From the NCBI RefSeq assembly GCF_018449725.1, contig NZ_JAAVVC010000003.1, forward strand, positions 186,001-250,000: a stretch of DNA of 64,000 nt, read 5' to 3'. Of the stretch, positions 1 to 7,986 are shown in pieces. Source of the stretch: Pseudomonas sp. dw_612 (GTDB lineage: Bacteria; Pseudomonadota; Gammaproteobacteria; Pseudomonadales; Pseudomonadaceae). Numbering within the stretch: the stretch's first letter is position 1; every line of letters begins with the position of its first letter. The translations under genes were made by a program, and so were the position numbers. The notes under the pieces were generated by a model. That model had not been told where the DNA came from, searched no databases, and worked only from the letters and a program-made list of their open reading frames with translations.

Positions 1-1
1 C

Positions 2-478
2 CTTCCTGTGGCTGCTCAGGCGCAGATGCTGCAACCGGGTCTGTGGGAATTGACCACGAGCAATATGAAAGTCGATGACCAGAACCTGCCGGATCTGCAA
101 TTGATCCTCGGCCAGTTGCAAGGCCAGATGACCCCGGAACAACGGGCGCAACTGGAGAAGCAGGGCATCACCATGGGCGGCAAAGGGATTCGTGCGTGTC
201 TGACTCAGGCTCAAGTGGCGTCGGACAATATTCCGCTGACGGACCCGCAATCGGGCTGCAAGCAGGAAATCACCGACCGTAGCGGCAACCAGTGGAAATT
301 CCGCTTCAGTTGCCCGAAAGCGCAAGGTGCGGGTGTGGCGACGTTCCTCAGTGATCGTGAGTTCACCACCAAGGTCAACGGCACGTTCAACGCGACCGGC
401 ATTCAGCAGAAGGGTAGCCTTGATACCCGCGCGGTTTGGTTGGGGCAGGATTGCGGGACGGTTAAGCCAAGAGCCTAA
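2..478 (+). CDS. DUF3617 family exported protein, 5' end cut by window edge
   Basis: The reading frame is open from the first bases of the window. It begins inside what looks like the end of a signal peptide (LPVAAQAQ, with an AQA-type cleavage site), so the start codon lies upstream. The mature part (about 150 residues) begins QMLQPGLWELT, which is typical of DUF3617 proteins: small periplasmic proteins with an opening line like PGLWE, four cysteines and no known function. The Cys residues visible are in RACLTQ, SGCKQ, FSCPK and QDCGT, which could form two disulfides. A GTG at 8 is available but would remove the signal peptide, so I do not take it as the start. Family call is by recognition only. 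Confidence 0.75.
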   Translation, partial: LPVAAQAQMLQPGLWELTTSNMKVDDQNLPDLQLILGQLQGQMTPEQRAQLEKQGITMGGKGIRACLTQAQVASDNIPLTDPQSGCKQEITDRSGNQWKFRFSCPKAQGAGVATFLSDREFTTKVNGTFNATGIQQKGSLDTRAVWLGQDCGTVKPRA

Positions 479-481
479 AAG

Positions 482-556
482 CTTCGCGAGCAAGCCCGCT
501 CCCACATTGGATCTGTGTCGTTCACAAACAATGTGGGAGCGAGCTTGCTCGCGATG
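482..556. repeat. REPIN: inverted pair of REP sequences
   Basis: Two copies of the core GTGGGAGCGGGCTTGCTCGC (here one arm has the GAGC variant) face each other across about 25 bases. It lies between the DUF3617 gene and the 3' end of the zinc operon, where it could form a long hairpin in either transcript. Confidence 0.9.
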
Positions 557-564
557 GCGTCAGT

Positions 565-1458
565 TCAAACGCCACAATCTTTGGGATGTAAAAACCCACA
601 CACCTCATCAATCCGCATCTGCCCAAAATCCTCCCCACTGCAACTGCGCACGCTGACAAACCCGCCATCCTTTTCCTTCTCGCCGACCACCAACAGGTAC
701 GGCACGCTTCGCTCGCTGTGCAGGCGAATCTTGTAGCCGATCTTCTCGTTGCGCAGATCAACGTGGGCGTGCACCCCACTGCGGCGCAGCTCCTCAGTCA
801 CCGATTGGGTGTAAGCGATCTGGCGTTCGTCGATGTTCACCACCATCACTTGCGGCGGTGCGCGCCAATGCTCCAACTCCTGTCGGCTCGGCCAGCATGT
901 CCCGTAGATCCGTTGCAGCGACGTGCCGCCGACATGATCCAGCGCAAAGGCTTGCAGCACTTTGGTGGCCGGAACGTGAGGACCTCTGGTCAAGAATTCG
1001 CCGTCCCCGAGGCGATACACCGAATGCCGTTCGGTGGCGGTTAATGGTCGCTGTCGAATGGAATGATTGGTTGCCGCCAGCGCGTGCATCCGCATTTCAA
1101 TCGGCGTCAGGTCCGCCAGTGTTAACGCGCGCTCCAACGCAAACTCATAAAAGAATCCATCACCCAGCGCCGATCCCTTCAGCAACAGGACGCTCGGATG
1201 CAACTGCTTCACCGCCATGGCCAGCATCAACGCACAGGAGCGGCGCAGGATCTCCAGGCCATCGGGCTCCTGAGGCGTGACGATGCTGACCCGGGCATCG
1301 CCCTGGATCATGAACCCGCAATCGACCAACACACCGTCCACCCGACCGGCCACCGCCGCTTTGGCCAGCGCGAACCCGATACTCGCCGCCAGTTCATACA
1401 CGGACAGAGGCTGATCGTATTCACGCAGTGAGCCGTCGGGCAGGGTGATGTGGATCAT
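565..1458 (-). CDS. Threonyl-tRNA synthetase-like protein without the catalytic core
   Basis: This is a 297-residue protein (ThrRS is normally about 640). Residues 1-62 are a TGS domain (MIHITLPDGS...), 63-195 resemble the editing (SAD) region up to the RIYGT block, and from about residue 199 the sequence jumps in frame to the C-terminal anticodon-binding domain (VDLRNEKIGYKIR). The whole class II catalytic domain with its Cys/His/His zinc site is missing. By comparison with E. coli ThrRS from memory, the editing residues H73 and H77 are Leu and Met here and the Cys of CRGPH is Thr. About 25 residues before that point are also absent. It is therefore unlikely to charge or proofread tRNA-Thr. 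It is the last gene of the zinc-starvation operon, 18 bases after the dihydroorotase gene. ATG at 1458 gives the normal ThrRS N-terminus; GTG at 1464 is an alternative. Confidence 0.85.
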   Translation of the reverse strand: MIHITLPDGSLREYDQPLSVYELAASIGFALAKAAVAGRVDGVLVDCGFMIQGDARVSIVTPQEPDGLEILRRSCALMLAMAVKQLHPSVLLLKGSALGDGFFYEFALERALTLADLTPIEMRMHALAATNHSIRQRPLTATERHSVYRLGDGEFLTRGPHVPATKVLQAFALDHVGGTSLQRIYGTCWPSRQELEHWRAPPQVMVVNIDERQIAYTQSVTEELRRSGVHAHVDLRNEKIGYKIRLHSERSVPYLLVVGEKEKDGGFVSVRSCSGEDFGQMRIDEVCGFLHPKDCGV

Positions 1459-1482
1459 GGTCACTGTTCTCGGGAATGGGCG

Positions 1483-2820
1483 TTAGCGCATGAAGCGCAG
1501 GGGCAAACCCTGGCAACTGTCATGTAGACGATTGGCGTGCCAGGCAATTTGCCCCGACACCAGGGTGGTGCTGACGCTGTGGCGAAAACGATTCAGGGCA
1601 AAAGGCGTCCAGCCGCACTGCGAGAGGATCGGTTGCTGGGAAACAGCGACGCCTTCGGGCTCCGGTTTGATCAGCACCAGATCGGCCCAATAACCTTCGC
1701 GTAGATAACCACGGTCGGGAATCGCAAACAAATCGGCGACCCGGTGACTGGTCTTGGCCACGAGCGTGGCGATCGGCAGCACTTCGTCCGCGACCAATTC
1801 CAGCAGCGCGGGGAGGGCGTGTTGCACCAGCGGCAGACCGGACGGCGCCTGACTGTAAGGCCGCTGCTTTTCGGCCCAGGTGTGAGGCGCATGATCGCTG
1901 CCGATCACGTCCAGCCGATTGCTCAGCAGAGCTTGGCGCAAGGCATCACGGTCGGTCCGGGACTTGATCGCCGGGTTGCACTTGATCAGGTTGCCCAGGC
2001 GCGGATAGTCGCGATCATCGAACAGCAAATGATGCAGACAGACTTCGGCGGTGATGTGTTTCTGGGCCAGTGGTTTGTCTTCGAACAAGGCCAGTTCGAG
2101 TGCGGTGGTCAGGTGTAAAACGTGCAGTCGGGTGCCGTGACGCTTGGCCAGTTCCACGGCCATTGAGGAGGAACGAAAGCAGGCCTCGGCATTGCGGATC
2201 AGCGGATGGGCGGCGGCGGGAATCTGTTCGCCGTAGAGTTCTCGCAGTGTTGCGGCATTCGCATCGATGCTGGGCGTGTGTTCGCAGTGGGCCAACAGGA
2301 TCGTCGGCACGTCGGCGAACAGCCGCTCGAGAATCCGCGGATCGTCCACCAGCATGTTGCCGGTAGAGGCGCCCATGAACACTTTCACCCCGGCGACTTC
2401 GCTAGGATTGAGCGCGGCGACGGTGTCCAGGTTGTCGTTGCTCACACCAAAGTGAAAGCCGTAGTTGGCCACCGAATTGATCGCCGCCCGACGCTTTTTG
2501 TCGGCCAATGCTTCGAGTGTGAGCGTGGCCGGGTTTGTGTTGGGCATGTCCATGAAACTGGTGATGCCACCGGCCACCGCCGCGCGAGATTCGGTGTAGA
2601 AGCTGCCCTTGTCCGGCGCTCCCGGATCGCGGAAGTGCACCTGGTCATCGATCATGCCTGGCAGTAGCCACTGACCCCGGGCATCGATTTCCACGTTCGC
2701 CGTTTCGCCTTCGATGCTGCTGGCGATCTTGACGATGCGGCCATTGCTCACCAGCAGATCGCCGTCAAATACGCGACCTTCGTTCACCAACCGGGCATTG
2801 CGAATCAGCACGCTGCTCAT
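1483..2820 (-). CDS. pyrQ: Dihydroorotase paralog (zinc-starvation form)
   Basis: This 445-residue amidohydrolase catalyses ring closure of carbamoyl-aspartate to dihydroorotate in pyrimidine synthesis. Visible landmarks are the metal segment DDQVHFRDPG (residues 58-67), the lysine expected to be carboxylated in VKVFMGAS (K146), His in LLAHCEH and LHVLHL, and the late GSDHAPH. The first residue of the usual HxH pair is Gln60 instead of His, a variant I recall from one branch of bacterial dihydroorotases. It starts two bases after the carbonic anhydrase gene ends, so the two are surely co-transcribed. The position and neighbours match the Zur-controlled PyrQ of P. aeruginosa, a spare enzyme used when zinc is short. 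Confidence 0.9.
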   Translation of the reverse strand: MSSVLIRNARLVNEGRVFDGDLLVSNGRIVKIASSIEGETANVEIDARGQWLLPGMIDDQVHFRDPGAPDKGSFYTESRAAVAGGITSFMDMPNTNPATLTLEALADKKRRAAINSVANYGFHFGVSNDNLDTVAALNPSEVAGVKVFMGASTGNMLVDDPRILERLFADVPTILLAHCEHTPSIDANAATLRELYGEQIPAAAHPLIRNAEACFRSSSMAVELAKRHGTRLHVLHLTTALELALFEDKPLAQKHITAEVCLHHLLFDDRDYPRLGNLIKCNPAIKSRTDRDALRQALLSNRLDVIGSDHAPHTWAEKQRPYSQAPSGLPLVQHALPALLELVADEVLPIATLVAKTSHRVADLFAIPDRGYLREGYWADLVLIKPEPEGVAVSQQPILSQCGWTPFALNRFRHSVSTTLVSGQIAWHANRLHDSCQGLPLRFMR

Positions 2821-2822
2821 GG

Positions 2823-3383
2823 TCAGAACTCGTTCTGCAGTGCTTTGTAGCCGCGCACCAGATCGACGTTGGTGCGCGCCACGTCTTCGGAAAACTCCGA
2901 GGCGCTGATGCTCACCGGCGGGAACTGCGACAGGTCGGTGCCTGGGCCGATGCGTGTAGTGGACGGCACGTAGAAGGCATCGGGCAAGTCCCGGCCGTCG
3001 ACTACCGAGTTGTGCCGCACCACGCAGCCGTTACCGACCGAGCAGTTGAACAGCACGCTGTTGAAGCCGATGAACACCCGGTCACCGACGGTGCACGGAC
3101 CATGAACGATTGAGCGGTGGGCGATGGAACTGAACTCGCCGATGGTCACCGCCGCGCCGGACTTGGAATGGATCACCACGCCGTCCTGAATGTTGGAGTT
3201 GGCGCCGATAGTGATCGGCTCCATCTCGCCCGAGGCATCGACTTCGTCGGCGCGAATCACCGCGTAGGGACCGACGAAGACGTTCTCGCCGATCACCACT
3301 TTGCCGCAGATGATCGCGGTTTTATCCACGTAAGCGGACTCCGCAATCACCGGCAGATCACCTGAAGGATTCTTCCGGATCAT
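2823..3383 (-). CDS. Gamma-class carbonic anhydrase
   Basis: The 186-residue protein is built of left-handed beta-helix hexapeptide repeats (IGENVFVGPYAVIRAD..., ITIGANSNIQDGVVIH...). Three histidines, H72, H89 and H94, lie at positions and spacing expected for the trimer-interface metal site of Cam-type gamma-carbonic anhydrases, which interconvert CO2 and bicarbonate and can work with iron or cobalt as well as zinc. The ATG overlaps the stop of the metal-binding protein gene (ATGA). In P. aeruginosa a gamma-carbonic anhydrase sits in the same Zur cluster. The family is sure; the activity is inferred, because some homologues have other roles. Confidence 0.88.
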   Translation of the reverse strand: MIRKNPSGDLPVIAESAYVDKTAIICGKVVIGENVFVGPYAVIRADEVDASGEMEPITIGANSNIQDGVVIHSKSGAAVTIGEFSSIAHRSIVHGPCTVGDRVFIGFNSVLFNCSVGNGCVVRHNSVVDGRDLPDAFYVPSTTRIGPGTDLSQFPPVSISASEFSEDVARTNVDLVRGYKALQNEF

Positions 3384-4255
3384 GGCTTGCTCAACGCGTC
3401 GTACAGGGTGTTGAGGTTGTATTCGAACAGCCCGGCGAAGGTGCTGGCGGGGCCGCTTGCCGCGAGCGCATCAGAGTAAAGCGTACCGCCGATATGGGCG
3501 CCGCTTTCATCGGCAATCTGTTTTAGCAGGCGGGCGTCCTTGATGTTTTCCATGAACACCGCTTTGACCTTGGCCTGGCGAATCTGGGTGATCAACGCCG
3601 CCACTTCCGCCGCCGACGGTTCACGCTCGGTGGACAAACCTTGCGGCGCCATGAAGTCGATGCCGTAGGCCTGGCCGAGATAGCCGAACGCGTCATGCGA
3701 CGTCACGATCTTGCGGTTACCCGCTGGCAGCGAACCGAGCTTGGCCTTGGCTTCGGCGAGCAGGGCGTAGATCTGTTTCAGGTAGGCTTGGCTGTTGCGC
3801 TGGTAGTCGGCCTTGTTCGCCGGGTCGGCGGCGATCAGCGCTTTGGTGATGTTGGCGATGTACAACTCGGTGTTCGCCAGGTTGTGCCAGGCGTGCGGGT
3901 CGGGAACGGTTTCGCCGTCTTCATCCAGCGAACGCGGAATCACGCCGTGGCTGGCGCTGATCACCGGCGCTTTGGTTTCGGTGCTGGTCACCAGGCGATC
4001 CAGCCATGGTTCGAAGCCGAGGCCGTTCTTGATGATGAGCTTGGCCTTGAGCAAGGCTTTGGCATCGTCCGGGGTCGGCTCGTAGGTGTGGGCGTCGGCG
4101 TCCGGGCCGACCATGTTAGTGATCTGAATATGCTCGCCGCCGACCTGATGGGTCATGTCGGCAAGGATGCTGAAACTGGTGACGACCTGGAGTTTTTCTG
4201 CGGCAGACAGCGACATCGACAGCATCAAACTGAACAGCACGAGTAAAGCGCGCAT
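3380..4255 (-). CDS. Zinc ABC transporter substrate-binding protein (ZnuA-like)
   Basis: This 291-residue protein belongs to the cluster A-I metal-binding family. A signal peptide (MRALLVLFSLMLSMSLSAAE) sends it to the periplasm. Likely metal ligands are H56 (DADAHTYEP), H121 (DPHAWHN), H187 (TSHDAFGY) and D262 (YSDAL). A His at the third site is the zinc-type rather than manganese-type residue. The histidine-rich loop usual in ZnuA is absent; the corresponding stretch is acidic (DEDGE). I chose ATG 4255 because an AGGTG motif lies about 9 bases upstream; ATG 4270 overlaps the permease stop but has no such site. It delivers metal to the permease and ATPase encoded just upstream. Confidence 0.88.
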   Translation of the reverse strand: MRALLVLFSLMLSMSLSAAEKLQVVTSFSILADMTHQVGGEHIQITNMVGPDADAHTYEPTPDDAKALLKAKLIIKNGLGFEPWLDRLVTSTETKAPVISASHGVIPRSLDEDGETVPDPHAWHNLANTELYIANITKALIAADPANKADYQRNSQAYLKQIYALLAEAKAKLGSLPAGNRKIVTSHDAFGYLGQAYGIDFMAPQGLSTEREPSAAEVAALITQIRQAKVKAVFMENIKDARLLKQIADESGAHIGGTLYSDALAASGPASTFAGLFEYNLNTLYDALSKP

Positions 4256-4269
4256 CGGGAAACACCTCA

Positions 4270-5133
4270 TTAGGATGTGAGCAAAGGCGGGCGGCGCAGC
4301 AAGCCGTGCACCGGACCGAACACCACGGACAGCAGATACAAACCGCCAGCTACCAGCACGATGGCCGGGCCGCTGGGCAGCGAGTAGTAGAACGACAGCA
4401 ATAATCCGAACCACACCGAGAGGCTGCCGAGCACGGAGGCGATGGCCATCAGCACCGGCAAGCGACGACTCCAGAAGCGCGAAGCGGCGGCCGGCAACAT
4501 CATCAAACCGACCACCATCAACGCGCCGATGGCCTGGAAACCGATCACCAGATTCAGCACCACGAGGGTCAGGAATACGCCGTGGGCGAGTGGCCCGAGA
4601 CGGCTGACGGTTTGCAGGAAGAGCGGGTCCAGGGTGTCCAGCAACAACGGTTTGTAGATCAGGGCCATGGCGATCAGGCTGAAACCGGAGACCCAAAGCA
4701 TGCCGGTGAGCGTCGGCCCGTCGACCGCCAATGCCGAACCGAACAGCAGGTGCAGGAGATCCAGGCGTTTGCCCGCGATGCCGAGGATCAGTACACCGCT
4801 GGCCAGGGAGATCGGGTAGATCGCGGCGAGGCTGGCGTCTTCCCGCAGGCCGGTACGGCGGGTGATCCATGCGGCGAGGCCGGCCATGCTCAGGCCGGCG
4901 CCGAGGCCGCCGATGGTCAGTGCGGGGAGGCTTAATCCGGCGAACCAGAAACCCAGCGCGGCACCGGGCAAGATGCCGTGAGCGACGGCGTCGCCGATCA
5001 GACTCATGCGGCGCAGGATTAGAAACACGCCAAGCGGTGCGGTGCTGCACGCCAGGACCAACCCCCCGAGCAATGCCCGACGCATGAAGACGAACTCGTG
5101 GAACGGTTGCCAGAGGTGCGCGGCAGCGATCAT
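4270..5133 (-). CDS. Zinc ABC transporter permease (ZnuB-like)
   Basis: This is a 287-residue polytopic inner-membrane protein with about eight hydrophobic segments (for example GGLVLACSTAPLGVFLILRR and GVFLTLVVLNLVIGFQAIGALMV, each part of a longer run). The RMSLIGDAVAHGILPGAALGFW segment is the conserved DAxxHxxLPG-type signature of ABC-3 family metal permeases. Its start shares one base with the ATPase stop (TGATG) and its stop abuts the binding-protein gene, so transporter stoichiometry is probably set by translational coupling. Confidence 0.92.
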   Translation of the reverse strand: MIAAAHLWQPFHEFVFMRRALLGGLVLACSTAPLGVFLILRRMSLIGDAVAHGILPGAALGFWFAGLSLPALTIGGLGAGLSMAGLAAWITRRTGLREDASLAAIYPISLASGVLILGIAGKRLDLLHLLFGSALAVDGPTLTGMLWVSGFSLIAMALIYKPLLLDTLDPLFLQTVSRLGPLAHGVFLTLVVLNLVIGFQAIGALMVVGLMMLPAAASRFWSRRLPVLMAIASVLGSLSVWFGLLLSFYYSLPSGPAIVLVAGGLYLLSVVFGPVHGLLRRPPLLTS

Positions 5134-5801
5134 CAGGCCACCTGCGTTTGGGGTTGTTGGTGGATCAGTTCGGTGCTGGGGCCGAGGGTGCAGCCGCTGC
5201 TTTTGATCAACAGGGTTTGGGGAATGTGTTGGCGCACGGCGCAGAGGTCATGACACACGACGACCAGGGTTCGGCCTTCGGCGTGCCAGGCGCGGATGTG
5301 TTTCCAGAGCAGTTCCTGGCCGAGTTCATCGAGCGCGGCGTGGGGCTCGTCGAGCAGCAGCAAAGGCGCTTCGGCGAGACTTAAGCGGGCGAGCAGGGCG
5401 CGTTGTAATTCGCCACCGGAGAGCGCCATCAACGGGCGGTGTTCCAGGCCTGACAGACACCAATCTTCCAGTACCGCTTTGAGTTTTTGGCTGCGGGCTT
5501 CAGGCGATTGCTTGCTGCCCCAGAATCCAGCGGCCACCAGCTCTTGGAGGCTGATGGGGAATTGCCGGTCCAGGTGTTGTTGCTGCGGCAGGAACGAGAG
5601 GCCGCCCTTGCGTGGAACATCCAGCACGATTTTGCCGGCCAGTGGTTTTTGCAGGCCGGCGATGACTTTCAGCAGGCTGCTTTTGCCCGAGCCATTGGCG
5701 CCGATGACAGCGGTCAGGCTGCCCTCGGGCAGTTCGAAATCTACCGCCGGTGTGAGGGGTTGGCCGGGTGCGCCCCAGCGTAGGGATTGGCAGCGGATCA
5801 T
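5133..5801 (-). CDS. Zinc ABC transporter ATP-binding protein (ZnuC-like)
   Basis: The 222-residue ATPase has a Walker A motif GANGSGKSS near residue 35, the ABC signature LSGGELQR, Walker B LLLLDEPHAALDE and the H-loop VVCHD. It powers the adjacent permease. It overlaps folE2 by four bases (ATGA), placing it second in the zinc-starvation operon. It lacks any C-terminal extension. Confidence 0.92.
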   Translation of the reverse strand: MIRCQSLRWGAPGQPLTPAVDFELPEGSLTAVIGANGSGKSSLLKVIAGLQKPLAGKIVLDVPRKGGLSFLPQQQHLDRQFPISLQELVAAGFWGSKQSPEARSQKLKAVLEDWCLSGLEHRPLMALSGGELQRALLARLSLAEAPLLLLDEPHAALDELGQELLWKHIRAWHAEGRTLVVVCHDLCAVRQHIPQTLLIKSSGCTLGPSTELIHQQPQTQVA

Positions 5802-6697
5802 GCGGCTGACTCCCAGTTCCAGTGGCTTTCGGCGACGGCGTCGTGGGCGTGAAGACTTTCGGCGTGCACGACTCGTATGTGGAATCCATTGATGCCGGGG
5901 GAGCGTTTCAGGGCCAGGTTCAAACGTCGTGCGGCGTCCTCGCAGAACATCAAGTTCTGACCGTTGGCCAGGGCGAAGGCTTGTTCATCGGCGCGTTTTA
6001 CTGCCGTTTGCACGGCTGTGCCGAGGGCGGCTTCGGCGTCGTTGATGACGGCGATTAATGGCAAATCGTCGAGATAGTCATCCAGACGCAGCTGCAATTG
6101 AGCGGTACTGCGTTGACTGTGAGGTGTGGCGACGATGCCTTTTGTCGAACCCAGCCAAGCCAAAACATCGGCGTGTTGCAAGGGTGTATTGGCGAAATCA
6201 TCGACGAATTGCTGTTGGATCAGTTGTCTCGACAACGCTGCGGAGCACGGGCACGTAGAGGAATAAGGCACGTCGATTTTTAGTTCCACGTGGAACATAT
6301 CGTTTTTCAAACGTGCTTCGATGCTCGCTGGATAGGTTTTCCAGCCGGCTAATGGGCTGATCAGTGCCGGTCGTTTGAGCAGTAAATCGACGTGAATTTT
6401 CAGGTAAGCGCTGGAGGACAATCCTTGGTGGCTGTCGAGAAAATGCTGCAAGACGCGGCGTAGTAATCCCGGCGTGAGGTTCTCCCGTTCAAGTATTTCC
6501 AGCGCCAGATACAGCCGCGACATATGAATGCCGCGCGCTTCACCATCGTCCAGGCTTACGCCGGCATCGGCTTTTGCGCTCAGCCGTTGGCCATCGAACA
6601 AAACAGGAAGAGCAATGCCGCACATGCCCACCCACTCGAGTGGCAGGGCTTGGCGTGAGGCCTGCGCGGCGATATCCGGCAGAGTCAGCGCATTCAT
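5798..6697 (-). CDS. folE2: GTP cyclohydrolase FolE2 (type IB)
   Basis: This 299-residue enzyme converts GTP to 7,8-dihydroneopterin triphosphate, the first step of folate synthesis. FolE2 is metal-promiscuous and replaces the zinc-dependent FolE1 in zinc-starved cells. The motif STCPCSAALS contains the catalytic Cys, and VGMCGIALPV at the N-terminus is typical of the family. I took ATG 6697 (MNALTLPD), the usual Pseudomonas N-terminus; ATG 6709 adds four residues. It is the promoter-proximal gene of the leftward operon and is preceded by the Zur-box-like palindrome at 6728-6750. Confidence 0.93.
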   Translation of the reverse strand: MNALTLPDIAAQASRQALPLEWVGMCGIALPVLFDGQRLSAKADAGVSLDDGEARGIHMSRLYLALEILERENLTPGLLRRVLQHFLDSHQGLSSSAYLKIHVDLLLKRPALISPLAGWKTYPASIEARLKNDMFHVELKIDVPYSSTCPCSAALSRQLIQQQFVDDFANTPLQHADVLAWLGSTKGIVATPHSQRSTAQLQLRLDDYLDDLPLIAVINDAEAALGTAVQTAVKRADEQAFALANGQNLMFCEDAARRLNLALKRSPGINGFHIRVVHAESLHAHDAVAESHWNWESAA

Positions 6698-6727
6698 GAG
6701 CAGGTCCATCGTGGGAGTTGGTTTGGC

Positions 6728-6750
6728 ATGTTATATTATTACACTAACAT
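6728..6750. promoter_or_regulatory. Candidate Zur box between folE2 and the amidase gene
   Basis: A 23-base AT-rich palindrome with perfect outer arms ATGTTA and TAACAT lies in the 86-base gap between divergent folE2 and amiA. This is the form of proteobacterial Zur operators (GTTATA...TATAAC type). Its location would let zinc-loaded Zur repress both directions. Assignment is by pattern and by the known Zur control of the same genes in P. aeruginosa. Confidence 0.75.
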
Positions 6751-6783
6751 CGACGATGCCTTTTTCGCCAGCGGGCTTTCACC

Positions 6784-7986
6784 ATGCACAGACGTCACTT
6801 GCTCAACCTGATTCTGGCCAGCGCGGCCTTCGCTTTACCCTTTGGTGTTTCGGCTACGCAGATTCGTAACGCACGGCTCTGGCGTTCGGATGACAAGCTG
6901 CGATTGGTGTTCGATCTGAGCGGGCCGGTGCAATTCAAGACGTTTTCCCTGAGCGCGCCCGAGCGGCTGATCATCGATCTGAGCGGCGCGAACCTCAGTG
7001 GCGATTTCAGTCAGTTGGCGCTGAACAACACGGTGATCCGCTCAATTCGCTCCGGTCATTTCGGCCAGGGCGATACGCGGATCGTCCTCGACCTCAGCGA
7101 GCCAGTGCAGCTCAACAGCTTTCAGTTGCCGCCCCAGGACGGGCAAGGTCATCGACTGGTGCTCGATATGAAAACCGCCGCGCCGTTACAGATTGCCGCT
7201 GCGCCAATCCGCGAGCCGATCATCGACAAGGCCCATCCCAAGCGCGACATCATCGTGGTGGTCGACCCCGGCCATGGAGGGAAAGACCCGGGCGCGGTCG
7301 GCGCCAAAGGTGAGCGCGAAAAAGACGTGGTGCTGTCGATCGCCCAGCTACTGGCCAAACGACTGAAACGCGAGAAAGGCTACGACGTGAAACTGGTCCG
7401 CAACGACGACTTCTTCGTCCCGCTGCGCAAACGCGTGGAGATCGCCCGCAAGCACAACGCCGACATGTTCATCTCGGTGCACGCGGACGCCGCGCCACGC
7501 CTTACCGCGTCCGGCGCCTCGGTGTATTGCCTGTCTGAAGGCGGCGCGACCTCGGCCACGGCGCGGTTCATGGCGCAGCGAGAAAACGGCGCGGACCTGC
7601 TGGGCGCCACCAGCCTGCTCAATCTCAAGGACAAGGACCCGATGCTCGCCGGGGTGATTCTCGACATGTCGATGAACGCCACCATCGCCGCCAGCCTGCA
7701 ACTGGGCAGCACCGTGCTCGGCAGTCTGGCGAGCATCACCACATTGCATCAGAAGCGCGTGGAACAGGCAGGATTTGCCGTACTGAAGTCGCCGGACGTG
7801 CCATCGATCCTGGTGGAAACCGGCTTTATCTCCAACGCCCGTGACAGTCAGCGGCTGGTGACGGCGCGACATCAGCAGGCCGTGGCAGATGGTTTGTTCG
7901 ACGGTCTGCAGCGCTATTTCCAGAAGAATCCGCCGCTCAACAGTTACGTCGCCTGGCAGCAGGAACAGAAAAAAGCGCAGGTCTAG
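6784..7986 (+). CDS. amiA: N-acetylmuramoyl-L-alanine amidase with AMIN domain
   Basis: This 400-residue exported enzyme cleaves the amide bond between MurNAc and the stem peptide during cell separation and wall turnover. It has a signal peptide (MHRRHLLNLILASAAFALPF), an AMIN domain at about 25-130 and an Amidase_3 domain at about 155-380. Zinc ligands and the catalytic Glu can be placed in VVVDPGHGGKDPGA, the SVHADA motif and LVETGFISN. Although the enzyme itself needs zinc, its location beside the Zur palindrome matches P. aeruginosa amiA (PA5538), a Zur-regulated amidase. Its stop overlaps the convergent gene by four bases. Confidence 0.9.
   Translation: MHRRHLLNLILASAAFALPFGVSATQIRNARLWRSDDKLRLVFDLSGPVQFKTFSLSAPERLIIDLSGANLSGDFSQLALNNTVIRSIRSGHFGQGDTRIVLDLSEPVQLNSFQLPPQDGQGHRLVLDMKTAAPLQIAAAPIREPIIDKAHPKRDIIVVVDPGHGGKDPGAVGAKGEREKDVVLSIAQLLAKRLKREKGYDVKLVRNDDFFVPLRKRVEIARKHNADMFISVHADAAPRLTASGASVYCLSEGGATSATARFMAQRENGADLLGATSLLNLKDKDPMLAGVILDMSMNATIAASLQLGSTVLGSLASITTLHQKRVEQAGFAVLKSPDVPSILVETGFISNARDSQRLVTARHQQAVADGLFDGLQRYFQKNPPLNSYVAWQQEQKKAQV

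Noticed and set aside
4256-5050. An N-terminal extension of the ZnuA-like frame through the permease gene
   Set aside because: The extension is the shadow of the permease gene and is Arg/Pro-rich; the signal peptide begins at 4255.
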